Below are positions 51,513 through 64,000 of a DNA stretch of 64,000 nt, piece by piece. The DNA is from Amoebidium appalachense (Eukaryota; Ichthyosporea). The position numbers and the translations under genes are program-made. Where the stretch lies: positions 5,518,001-5,582,000 of the forward strand of contig CAVNZM010000007.1 in the NCBI GenBank assembly GCA_963693365.1, in the 5' to 3' direction. The notes beneath the pieces were generated by a model. It worked only from the letters and a program-made list of their open reading frames with translations. It was not told where the DNA came from and did no database searches. Each line of letters begins with the position of its first letter. Within the stretch, counting starts at the first letter, position 1.

Positions 51513-52875
51513 ACAACCCACCCCCTCCCACCCACCCACCGTGCCTTCCCCGAACAGTGCACACGGGGGCTCGGGCCCTCCCCTCTCTACAACTCATAAG
51601 TTATTTTTATTTTTTAGATTGACTTTTTTTGATGTGTTCTTTATAATAGAATCAAGTTGAACTGAGATACTATGCCACGGATATCTCAGGGAAAAGATAC
51701 ACATACAGCCGCCTTCTCGGATACGGCCCGAGTATTGAAGTCGTGCACCGTGTGAGCAAATTTGTTGCTCGGGCTCGCTTCTACTGTAATATAACATCAG
51801 ATGCGTGGCCACTTCCAATAAAGCTTAAGGGTCCTACCCTCCCTCCCTCCTCAGCCCTTTTCATTTCCTCCCCCCCCCCATCTTTTCAGTGCCAACAATT
51901 GTGAATCACAATAAGGTACGCACAAGTGCAGGGCCCTCGTGCACACACACATAACCAGCGTTGCGCACACGCACACCTGTGTGCACGGACAGATATCTGC
52001 TGTGGGACATACAGATACATACACAGTGCCACAAAGCGACAGATAGCCAGGTAGAAAATAGGCACTCAGTCTGTGACTCGCGCATGCTTGCACGCACATG
52101 TACACACCAGTGCACGTGCGCATGCACACATTATACTGCCACACGCCCACATGCACACACATGCAAGCGCTTTGGCAATGCCACACACACACAAGCGCAC
52201 ACACAGTCAGTCTGCGCAACATTGATATATCGGTACGGACACGGTCGCACGCTGCTACTACTGTTATGATATATATGCTCAAGGCCTGGTGGCACATACA
52301 TATTTACGAATCAGATCATCGGCGCACACACACATTTGGCTCAGTGGCACTTCAAATCAGTGCTTTTCTCTGTTACTCCCCGTATTTCCAACCCCCCCCC
52401 CCCCCCCCCCTCCCCCCCCCCTCCCCCCCTCCCCCACCCCCCTCCCACCCCCACCCACCCAGTGTCCCCCCCCCCCCTCCCCCCCCCCCCTCACCTACCC
52501 CCACCCTTGCATCTCTTTCTCTCTAAGTTATACGTGGTTTCTCTGCTGCGTTCCTCCCTCGCCCCCAGTGTTCCTCCTCCACGCGCGGCAACCCCTATGG
52601 CCTCACTAGATCTTGCACACACACGCGCACGCATCCCTCACCAACAACACGCACCGTGACCCCGCACACACACACATCATCATAACACGCACAAGTCACG
52701 GAAGACACCCGTAGGGGGACATTAGACAATGCAGGGCTTGCTTGTATCCCACTAAAAACACCACATGTGGTATGGGTATTACATAGTATCCGATAGTAAG
52801 TTGGCCACCAGCCTGGCTGTCCTTCACTACAGAAGTACTACATATATTAATATACATATCATGCATGTATGTGAA

Positions 52876-52923
<48 letters not shown>

Positions 52924-52948
52924 AAAAAGAATCCCCCGCTTCGACCAA

Positions 52949-53009
<61 letters not shown>

Positions 53010-53100
53010 ACCACCACCACCCTCCCCCGAGGGGCCCCTGCCAAGACACACATTTTCTCGTGGTATGTAAAGTATTAAGATTGAATGGCGGGGCACCAAC
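51338..53100. repeat. C-runs, C/A composites, CA-rich spacer
   Basis: C-run block ending in 11 A (51411-51513), pyrimidine-rich sequence, unique sequence with CA-rich stretches (51890-52340), C-rich tract (52389-52515), C-run then A-run (52878-52928), and a C-run of about 59 (52951-53009). No gene. Confidence 0.7.
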
Positions 53101-53697
53101 TGGCACTGCCCGCAACACACAACTGCGTCGAATCCATGCATGATGTGTCAATGATGCCGGCAGGGCTCTTAAAGGGCCAGCTCGAGCGCTCCTCTATTGA
53201 ATATTTTATAAATCTGTTCAACCCTTGACACAAAATTTAAAGGATTAGGAAGTTTGTGGTGCTACTATCGGATTCATATAATATTGTCATGGAAGCGTGC
53301 ATGTTATATGCACAGTCATAGTCTGCTCCCCTTGATACAAAAGAAGAAAATTAAATGGGTCCTGATAGAATCTGTATAATTATCGTGCAGGCATGCAAGT
53401 TATGCACTGACAAATTTAAAGGTTAATCAGTGGACCCAGGGCTACGATCACTTTAGATTTTAATTTAAATTATCATCATGATCTGATTTACTACTGATTA
53501 AACCTCAAAGCTGTGCCAACACTGAGTCGTACGAGTTCAAACACTATAAAAGTGGAAAATGGCTAAAACAATTCTGACACTAGTTGGTGAAGCCGTTGAT
53601 CATGAATGAACACCGTTTGCAAGCGGTTGATCAAGTGACAGCACTGGATTTAATTACTTCATGGGTTGTATTCGATCACTTTGTTGTTGTTGTTGTT

Positions 53698-53739
<42 letters not shown>

Positions 53740-54328
53740 GGGGGGGGGGGGGGTTGTAAAAAGCACCATCCCATTGAGTTCGTTTTTCGAGTATTAGACT
53801 TGCAGACTGTTGCATTGTGCATTTATATTTGTTGCACACTTGAATGCTCTCAGCCGGCTGGGGTTGGCGGTTTGCCTAAATATTCAGTAAATGACATTCG
53901 TCCACTGAGGTTGTCGGGGAAAAAATGTACAGAAAAGGAGGGTTTATAAAACCATGGTTGTAACTATACTAACAGCCGAGCCACTAATGGGGCTACAAAG
54001 TTACTAATCTATCAGTGTGTACGTATATGTTACAGGTAACAGGGAAAAGAAAAAAACTACCATATCCAGTCTGATATATTTAGATGTTCTCACTACGAGA
54101 ATATAATACACAAACACTGTTAAAAGATCTATGCCAGCATTTTGCGGTGGCGTGGCATTATGATTGGTCAATACGAACCTTGCAGATCATTTGACTTTGC
54201 CCATATTAAGATATCTCCTGTTTTAGACATTGCCATATTATACTTGTAATTCGCCCTTTAAAAATAAAGCAAAATTAAATCAAAAATGACGGGTAGGCGA
54301 CAGACAGCTTGACCATGACCAAGTCATT
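53101..54328. other. AT-rich spacer with T-run/G-run, no gene
   Basis: Unique AT-rich sequence. A (TTG)n then T-run of about 38 and G-run (53685-53753) interrupts it. No coding signal. It includes the 3' flank of the minus-strand cyclin. Confidence 0.5.
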
Positions 54329-55651
54329 TCACTGAATGTGTCGTGATGGTACGCTACTGCTTCGTTTCAACGACAACTTTGCACTGAATTTGGGCATCAG
54401 GGCTTCATTTTTTGAAGCCGCAACGTAAGGGGAGGGCTGCTTGAAGGCGACAGGGTTATTTATAGGAAAGGGGCCACTGATTGAACTCCATGACTGGGAG
54501 TTGCGTCTTCTCCGCCTGATGACGTTTTTCCCGGAAATTTGCGGCTCCGTTTTGGTTACTGCTGGTGTCGGGTTGCCACTGAAACTCTGTGTCGGGATGA
54601 AAAATGGTGTGTTTTGGTAGGTCGGTGTGTTACCGACGCTTGCCGCCGAAGCGCTTGCTCGTTGGACCACATTAATATTATTAGGTGGAACTGGGATGTG
54701 CCCGTGAAAAATCGACGTTACTGGAAGCTGAACGAAAACGCTTCCAGGTGGGTAGGCATAGGTAGCGGGTGCAGAGAGTGTTTTGAGTGCGCTTATTCCC
54801 TGCTGGACGGTTGCTATTTTCTCCAGCCACTGGAAAGTTCTGTTGTATTCGGTCTCGGACACGTGCATGGAGTACTGTGTGCACTGCAGGAACATCAGCT
54901 CCAGCTGGTTGAGAATCCTCATCTGCACCTTGCACAACTGCGCCCATTGCGCATTGCTAGGCGGCACGTCGTTGTTTGCCTTGCGTGCCAGTAGAAGCGC
55001 CACCATCGCCAATTGCTGCCCGCATCCCGACACGCTCACACCCGTAGATTGAAAATGGCGCTCAATTCTCCCGAGGTAAACGACCGCACAGACGATGGAT
55101 GCCCGTGACGTACCCGATGACATGCCCAAGCTCGTAAAGTTGTCTCTGAGCGCGATGCATTTTGGGTTGTCGAGAGACCACTTTTCTGTTTCAAACAGTT
55201 TGTAGATGGCTGCCGCACACGCTGTTAGCCAGCTGACGTCTGGAAGATCGTCACCATCCTCAAGCATCGAGAGAGGGGTGAGGTCGATGTCGGCCGTGTC
55301 ATTCGCATGGTGGGAGATGTTGTTGTGCATGGGCTGCTCGGTCTGAAAGCAATGAAGGCCCTGTGTGGAGCAAACAAGTCATGATCGGTATCAGAATATA
55401 AGCCTTATGCAACAACAAAGCAGACCGCACACTAAAATAGGTGGCAATACTGACTAGCTCACACAACAGGTGATTGTGATTTGCATGATTGAAGGCGAGG
55501 ATGCACAAACCTGAATAGACTGGCACAGATGCTCTTCATAGCTGTTCCCTCCCTGCTGGAGCATCACATCGAAAGAGTATGAAGAAGAAGTGCTGTTGTA
55601 TCCGACACAACTTCTTGTGGCCATGGGGCCAACACACAGCGCGGTCGCCAT
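54329..55651 (-). CDS. Pho80/PCL-type cyclin
   Basis: Two exons, minus strand: 55651-55511 (47 codons, donor CAG|GTTTGT) and 55342-54329 (acceptor TTTCAG), phase 0, 384 aa. A second in-frame ATG lies ten codons into exon 1. The cyclin box covers about residues 125-222: SRASIVCAVVYLGRIERHF, then QQLAMVALLLARKANND, then MRILNQLELMFLQCTQYSMH and VSETEYNRTFQWLE. The ILNQLELMFL pattern and missing second cyclin fold fit the fungal PCL/Pho80 group, which pairs with Pho85-like kinases in phosphate, glycogen, polarity or cell-cycle control. The C-terminal third is Ser/Pro/Asn-rich with a basic RRRRR cluster, a possible nuclear signal. Partner and role cannot be read from the sequence. Confidence 0.85.
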
Positions 55652-56530
55652 TGCGCGTTTTCCGGCAACTTCCCGGCGGGCCTTCTGTTATATATGTGAA
55701 AAAATGATACGCCACGGTGTCGTTGAAGTGCTAAAGATAGTCCTGCATGAAGTTGTGGTTTTGTTTTGTTTTGGAGCAGAGGGGACACCAGAAATCAAGA
55801 AACTATTCAAAGGAGCGCAGTTGATAAGCACCTGCATGCAGATGCCTGTTTTGTGCCAAGAGAAGGGGCGCACGCGTGCTTTCACTCTTATCAACTATCT
55901 TACGACTGGCCTCATTGTCTTTCTGCTGTCCCATTTCTCAGACGGTCTGACGGTGCGTTTGACTTTGCGCGCCATGTTGGAACTTGAGAGGGTAGGAATT
56001 TTAACACAGATGATAGATCAGAGCAATAGATCATAGATCGGGCCCCAAGTTGCTTAAATGCACAGTCGAAGTGTTCAAAAAGTATATATAAATATATATG
56101 TGCATTGTGTGTATAGTTTCATTTTATTATGTCATCTGTGTGTATGCCATTATCAATGAATACTTGTGCAAGACGCCCTTTCCTCTTATCTTTTTCCCAC
56201 AAAAGGTTTGGCCAGCCAGTCATCCATAAAAACATTGGTCATCCGATCGGATGGCTTATAACCGAGACAACTCACATTTCCACCCTGGCTTGCTACAGGG
56301 GATTATCGTACATACTTTAGGAACCAATCAGGTGTGTGGGCCCGTTGTACAGTGGTCATTTCCGATTGGCTGGATAGTCTGCTGACAGATCCACCAATAA
56401 GAAAAGACATACAATGGTTCCTATTGGATCCCTGAATGTTCTCTCCCTCTACTTGTTGCTCAAAGAAGAATTTTGTGGCCGGGGGGGCTCAAGGGGTGTT
56501 CCGTATCACTGATCAAATGATAAGACATAA
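55652..56530. other. 5' flank of cyclin, no gene assigned
   Basis: Unique sequence. A plus-strand open frame (55590-56036) overlaps cyclin exon 1 antisense and is not recognisable. It probably contains the cyclin promoter. Confidence 0.4.
56323..56427. promoter_or_regulatory. CCAAT-box cluster upstream of cyclin
   Basis: CCAAT 56323, ATTGG 56365, CCAAT 56393, ATTGG 56423: alternating orientation, about 670-780 bp upstream of the cyclin start codon. Same design as the cluster before the Sec14-like gene. Confidence 0.35.
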
Positions 56531-56611
56531 GGGGGTTTACTTTACACACTTTTTATTGCGCGGGGGCCCAGCCACACTCGACGGCCTACTGCGTTTTCCA
56601 GCGCAGCCAAT
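56531..56611 (+). repeat. Dispersed repeat (TTTATTGC family), copy 2
   Basis: GGGGGTTTACTTTACACACTTTTTATTGC, then GGGGCCCAGCCACACTCGACGG and CCTACTGCGTTTTCCAGCGC, matching 19587-19675. It ends in tandem CAATCAATC. Confidence 0.7.
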
Positions 56612-56844
56612 CAATCAAATGCAGCTAGTGACATATGTACATGCTAGGCAACAATTAGCGCCATCGTAGTATACGACACCCCTACTACATATTATGGGTA
56701 AGCAGAGGCTAGCATCGGTAGCTCCGAAAGAAAGTTAAGGCACCGTATCACAATATCATACTGTGCAGCATTAATAAGACATAAGCCAGCGTGCGCATGC
56801 ATGCGCATGCATGCGCACGCATGCATGCCATGCAGCCACCGCGT

Positions 56845-56908
56845 GGGGCCGTCTCTAACACGTACTGACGTGTTGCCGCACGTGCGACGTTTAACATATA
56901 CTCAGGCG

Positions 56909-56951
<43 letters not shown>

Positions 56952-56980
56952 AGACACCACCTCAGTAGGTGGTAGGGGCC
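56845..56980 (+). repeat. Inverted repeat with A-run, left copy
   Basis: TAACACGTACTGACGTGTTG, CCGCACGTGCGACGTTTAAC, an A-run of about 39 (56911-56949), then GGAGACACCACCTCAGTAGG. The reverse complement of the same block is at 59268-59390. Unusual palindromic GC(A/G)TGCATGC repeats (56790-56830) flank it. Confidence 0.75.
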
Positions 56981-57302
56981 GTCTGTTGTTTTACATAACT
57001 TCGAGTTGCCTTGTCACGCAGCAGGCTTGCGTGGGTGATCATCATAGTATCCTTTCCATATCATAATTAGTAAATTTATAATGTTCGATTTCATCATTCA
57101 TATATAAAGGGGTTTACGCTGTTTACTCGAGGCAAAGAGAACCAGTCTCAGGTATGGGGGGGGGGTTTTGCTCGGAATATCCCCTCAGCGGTATATCATG
57201 ATCACGTACATAGATGTCGGGTGGTGACTATATATCAGGGTTTACTTTCTCTACGAGACACCATAAAGACTACAAGGAGAAATCAATTAGTTGGGGTTCC
57301 CC

Positions 57303-57341
<39 letters not shown>

Positions 57342-57373
57342 GGGCTCCCCTCGGGACACTCGGTATCAGCTGG

Positions 57374-57464
<91 letters not shown>

Positions 57465-59215
57465 TGCGCTATAATTTTGTAGTGATGTGTTTCTCAAGCC
57501 AATCAATACATCTAATAAACAGGTCGTAGTTACGCGTGTTTAGTATAAAATCAAGGATGTTGTAATTTACAGGTAGGCTATCTTTCTGGGTGTCTGTTGT
57601 GAATGTGACGTGTGTGTGTTGCGGTATTATGTGGTCTATCAAACTACATTTGGCGATACATGACCGGTTAAACTGGTGTGTGTGTGTGTTGTTTGGGCAT
57701 GCAAATGATGCCACCTTATACTTATTAGATCTCCACTGTATAGCACGTGTACAGTAAAAGCGTGGTAATTGATCAATAATACCATCAGCTAGAGAAAGAC
57801 CAGTTCTACAGGAAGGTAATATGTATTTAGGTGTTATACACTTGCGAGTGCCATATTTGGCAATATGGTTGAGGCGGTCAGTATATATAAAACGAGACAT
57901 AAGGCTTAGTTTTTCAAGGTGTATGCTTTCATCGGGTCTAGTGTCGTGTGGTATCTTTTTCCATTTGTTATATTGCGTGATTATCTTGTGATTGTGTACA
58001 TGTTTAACAAGTAAGTGGCAGTCCAAAGTCACACACACACTATTGCGGGGTTTATTTGTATTTGTGCCCAGGGGAGAAGGGGAGAGAGAGGGGAGGAAAG
58101 AGGGGAGAGGTGAGGAGGGGACAGGTCGGATAGAGAAGAGAGGGTGCCACAGTGGGAGGGCAAATACTTCTTTAAGCGGCTTATGTGCTTATTGAATTTC
58201 AGCGCGAGATAGGATACTCTAGCAGCTATTGGGACCAGACCATATATCGAGAGCGTTACAGGCCCAGGTTTACAACAGTTGTTAGATAGAAAGGAGGCAA
58301 CTTCTGCTTCAAGGAAATTTGCCAGGGGTTTAAGCGCTCTAGTTCTCTCTTTCTTGATCCAAGCGGCGAGAAGGGGTAAACCATATTCACATGCCGGGAA
58401 GACAAAAGTGCGAATAAATGTAAGTCTAATAGAAGGATGGAGGGGTGTCTTTAAAAATATTAGCCGAGAAGAAAGCTAACCGCTTACGAGCCAACTCTAC
58501 CCTCTTTTCGACCATATGGGGAAACATAACACCAACAGAATCAACCGGAACACCAAGATATTTGTATTCTGGAACTATAGGTACAGGTTTAGATGATAAT
58601 GTAAATGTGTGTAAATTGTTAGCTATATCAGGTACAAGAACACCACATTTGTCTATGTTAAGGATCATAAGGTTTGCCTTGCACCACTCTGACACTACAT
58701 CGAACAATCTTTGCAGGCGTCTAGGGGTACGCGGGCAAGGAGGGACAGATCATCAGCATAGAGAAGTGCAGGCGGAAAGTTATTAATAGGGTCATCGTTT
58801 TCGGCGTAAATCTTGACAGCCAAATCATCTATAAATAGGTTAAACAAAAAGGGGCTAAGCAATGAACCCTGCAAGAGACCTCTAGTACGAGCAAAACCAT
58901 ATGAAAGATGCCCATTAACCACAGCTCTACCATAGGTTTGAGACAAGAGTGCTTCTAACAGAACACCAATGCAGTGTGGTACACCCCGTGCAGCAAGCTT
59001 TTCCCATAGGAGACCAGGGGAGACAGAATCGTAAGCAGTTTTCCAATCAATAAAGCCAACATATTGTGCACCAACTTGCATAGAATCGTGCAGTGCCATT
59101 ATTTGAACATAACATGAATTGTTTTTACGAAAAGCGGATTGGCATGGGTGTATGTGAAGAATAGATTGAAACCTAGGGTGATGTGCAAATAACCTAAGTA
59201 AGCAAGCTCACGCAT
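57303..59215 (-). mobile_element. Truncated, frame-broken LINE (non-LTR retrotransposon)
   Basis: Minus strand. RT motifs: HPCQSAFRKNNSCYVQIMAL (about 59140), FIDWKTAYDSVSPGLLWEKL, GLLQGSLLSPFLFNLFIDDL and the catalytic LLYADDLSLLA (about 58755). The thumb-like part continues in another frame (58707-58426: WCKANLMILNIDKCGVLVP, YKYLGVPVD), then a third (from 58440: FVFPACEYGLPLLAAWIKKE), and a 189-codon C-terminal frame (58038-57469). After the stop come (CA)n (57375-57460) and 34 A (57304-57337 on the plus strand as T), consistent with a poly-A tail. The endonuclease and ORF1 are missing, and at least two frame changes make it inactive. Upstream edge about 59215. Confidence 0.85.
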
Positions 59216-59267
59216 ACAGCCATTGAATACATATTCAAATTTCGATTTCAGGCTCCAGAGCGGCACT

Positions 59268-59390
59268 AACCCTACCACCTACTGAGGCGGTGTCTCCTTT
59301 CTTTCTTTTTTTTTTTTACTTTTTTTTTTAAGATGTTAAACGTCGCACGTGCGGCAACACGCCAGTACGTGTTAGGCAGTAACCGTACGC
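59268..59390 (-). repeat. Inverted repeat with A-run, right copy
   Basis: Reverse complement of 56845-56980: CACCTACTGAGGCGGTGTCT, T-rich run (59297-59330), GTTAAACGTCGCACGTGCGG, CAACACGCCAGTACGTGTTA. It lies about 50 bp beyond the LINE 5' edge. Confidence 0.75.
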
Positions 59391-60124
59391 CGCCCGTGTC
59401 CGCACAAACTTTTGATAGTATCACCTGGTATATACCGGCTGCATGCGTGCGGCACCGGCAGTCACTTGAAGCATACATACTTGCAACGAGCTCTCTGCAT
59501 CTCGTTTTTTATTGTTATCATTTAACTTGCTTAAGTTGCATGATCATCCCATCGCAGTCCTATCATTGTTTCATTCCTCACACGTTGAACTTCGAATTTG
59601 GGGTTTACACACTATTTATTGCTGTGGACACTGTCTGGGGTCGCATGAAAAAGCTGCTCTAGCGGGATCTGTGCTGTGTTACGATTGGGTGCTTGTTTGA
59701 CCAATCAATTGATAGCTAAAGGGAGCACTTCTCGACTGCTCTTGAGTCAACTTGACTCAGTTCTCGACTCGCTTGAGTAGGGTTCGACTGTAAAGGAGAC
59801 TCACACACAAAGTTCCAACTTTAACTGCATAGAGAGAGAGGAAGTTTACAATAAATAAATCCTAAATGAAGGAAGCGTCAACCTATAAAGAAACCCGGTA
59901 TCGTGTTAAAGGAAGCATACGCGAACACCTTGCGAATGTGCCCGCGGGGTGCCACCAGTGCACAGTTCTACGATAGTTGTGTGACAACGTGACAGGACTT
60001 GACGGTGCAGAAACCTTCAAGCAGGTCACGAGGTCACGGTCCCAATTCAGGAAGCCCCTAGGTATAGGGAGATCGCACCATAACCGGCTAAAAAATACAA
60101 TATTTAATAATAACTCACCAAAAT
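59391..60124. other. Unique spacer with one dispersed-repeat fragment
   Basis: Contains a half copy of the TTTATTGC-family repeat (59600-59644) and short GACTCAACTTGACTC repeats near 59740. No gene is recognised. Confidence 0.5.
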
Positions 60125-60330
60125 AAAAACATAACCCCAATAACCATAACCCTATGTGTGTCTGGGCCCTAAATGGGGGGGCTGCCGCCCCCCCCCCCCC
60201 CCCCCCCCAACCTCCCGCTAGAGGGGCCTGACGGGCCCTGTATGTCGGTTGGGGATCGAATCGTTCTCCCCTGATTCCACGTCATCGGATCTTGTTTTGT
60301 CCAATCAGGTGCGAGGGGACTTTCGGCGAA
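60125..60330. repeat. Dispersed repeat (GGCCCCTAAATG family), copy 2
   Basis: AACCATAACCCTATG, TCTGGGCCCTAAATGGGGGG, GCTGCCGCC with a C-run, GAGGGGCCTGACGGGCCCTG and GTCCAATCAGGTGCGAGGGG; pairs with 49345-49575. Confidence 0.5.
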
Positions 60331-60516
60331 TGGAACTTTTGTGCGTCGGATGCTATTGTGCATCAAATACCACGGTACTGTAGTTTTTTATTTTATATTT
60401 ACCCGTCGCAGTCACCAAAAATAGTGATACATCTGCCACCTCATGATCATCTGCAGCTGCCCGAGCTCTGAATTTTAGACTGTCTGTCGGAGACTCTGCC
60501 ATGGTGGGCCTGGTAA

Positions 60517-60556
60517 CCAAGGCCTCCTAAATGGTGTGCTATTTAGGAGGCCTTGG
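60517..60556. repeat. Perfect 16-bp inverted repeat (hairpin)
   Basis: CCAAGGCCTCCTAAAT / ATTTAGGAGGCCTTGG around the 8-nt loop GGTGTGCT. The right arm plus loop is then repeated directly (60553-60576). Confidence 0.8.
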
Positions 60557-60576
60557 TGTGCTATTTAGGAGGCCTT

Positions 60577-61140
60577 GCTGGTAACCCCCTTTCACGACAG
60601 CAGTGTCTCAGTGTGTCATGCATGCATGTGTCGTCACCCATTACATCATTACAGGCACTGAAGGGGGTTTAGGGCCAGAAAATTGTCCCTGAAGTCGGAA
60701 AATTGTCCCTAACGTTTTGATGTTAGGTCCATCAGTATTCCAAAAATTGGCTCTAACAGAGCCAAATATATAAGGAAATACACCCAAAAACGGTTGTTGG
60801 CTCTATTAGGGCCATTTAGGCTGGTGGAAAGTTGCCAAAATGGCACCAGGCAAAAACAAATTTCACACCCTGATTACAGGGCACATACGTATACGTGGAG
60901 CCTCAGCCTCCTTCAACTCGCTGAGGGAGCATGTAGCCATGCATCCGATAGAATGGCCGATACTACCTGGCGTGTGTGCAAGTAGAAACGGTTCGCTCGT
61001 GGCACCATGCATAACCGCAAGATGTCGCACGATATGTGTTTCATATGAGCGAGTGAGTTGTATATTGGAGTTGTATGCCAACTGCAAATTTTCGTCGAAA
61101 TCGATTGAAATCAACTTCAGTATCACTTGATTAAAAAAGG
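60577..61140. other. Unique sequence with an unassigned 96-codon frame
   Basis: An ATG-started plus-strand frame (60840-61130, MAPGKNKFHTLI start) lies downstream of an AAATATATAAGG box. It matches no family I recognise and may be chance. Tandem GAAAATTGTCCCT repeats lie at about 60679-60713. Confidence 0.3.
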
Positions 61141-61745
<605 letters not shown>

Positions 61746-62290
61746 GTGTACACATAATATCAGGCAAAAAGCTACTACAGCTGTCACCCCTCCTCTTCTC
61801 CCCGCCCTAGATCCTAGCGGTGCAGAGCTGCACCGTACAGCCTACAGTGACGCTCTAACGCAGGCATCCACAAACACACTCGCTCGGGACACGACCACTA
61901 CTACCAGTACTGAGCCTGCTGATAAGTTCATACCCGGCCCGATCGCGCACACACACTTTCTCTCCCCCCATTTTCCTCTCTCACTCCCCATTTCCTCCCC
62001 CCTCCCCCCCTCCCCCCCCCCAAACACACACACACACACACACACCACCACCACCTAGTACACCATCACCATCGAGATTCTCTTATTTTACCTCATAAAC
62101 CTCCTCCCCTCACCCCCCTCTCCTGTGGTGCATACGTGTGTATATAGTATATGCATCGCCAACAACACCCATACACATAGACAAGCACAGAGACGTGTGA
62201 AATTCGAAATTCACACAGAAGCCACACGTGCACACGTGTATATATATGCGATAATTATATGTGTGGGCAGAGGCGACAAGGGAGGAACTA
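61746..62290. other. C/CA-rich spacer, no gene
   Basis: Unique and C-rich sequence with a short (CA)n (62025-62046); nothing recognisable. Confidence 0.5.

Positions 62291-64000
<1,710 letters not shown>

Noticed and set aside
55590-56036. 148-codon plus-strand frame over the cyclin 5' end
   Set aside because: Antisense to cyclin exon 1, no domain, and no ATG with good context.

Overview
The window looks like nuclear DNA of an early-diverging (probably zoosporic, chytrid-like) fungus. A Pho80/PCL-type cyclin, a single-finger fungal-type GATA factor, a secreted loosenin/expansin-like double-psi beta-barrel protein, spliceosomal introns and non-LTR retrotransposon remains all point that way. 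The placement is an inference; no species is recognised. Coding density is very low, and most of the 64 kb is simple sequence: long poly-C/poly-G runs, (CA)n/(GT)n, (GA)n, and C-rich tracts.

Layout. 1-4.4 kb: simple repeats and degenerate copies of a dispersed element. 4.69-6.02 kb (+): GATA zinc-finger factor behind a CCAAT/TATA-like promoter. 6-9.5 kb: microsatellites. 9.5-16.4 kb (-): a six-exon Sec14/CRAL-TRIO plus GOLD-like lipid-transfer protein (370 aa) with a CCAAT cluster upstream. 17.27 kb (+): tRNA-Cys(GCA). 18-22 kb: (GT)n, a 26-bp minisatellite and poly-G. 22.27-22.86 kb (-): secreted DPBB protein with two apparent frameshifts. 23.2-24.0 kb (-): retrotransposon ORF1-like remnant. 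25.85-26.48 kb (+): LITAF-domain protein. 30.2-41.0 kb (-): mitochondrial ribosomal protein uS9m, reconstructed here as 15 coding exons (484 aa) in about 10.8 kb. 46.7-48.5 kb (+): BTB/BACK-domain gene with repeated frame disruptions. 51.1 kb: short retroposon-like insertion with 15-bp target-site duplications. 54.3-55.65 kb (-): two-exon cyclin. 57.3-59.2 kb (-): broken LINE with a poly-A tail, lying between two inverted copies of another repeat. 59.2-64 kb: repeats, mostly (GA)n/(CA)n/(GT)n.

The intact genes are unrelated housekeeping or regulatory loci: mitochondrial translation, lipid transfer, cell-cycle or phosphate-type CDK control, endolysosomal membrane protein, and transcription. 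No operon-like or cassette organisation is visible.

The most unusual content is in the non-coding DNA. A roughly 110-130 nt element whose ends run into poly-C/poly-G tracts is scattered more than 20 times, mostly inside introns. Many introns begin directly in (GT)n and end in (CA)n-CAG or C-tract-CAG, so microsatellites supply the splice sites. Partial exon duplications occur in the Sec14-like gene and the BTB gene, and part of the DPBB gene is duplicated elsewhere.
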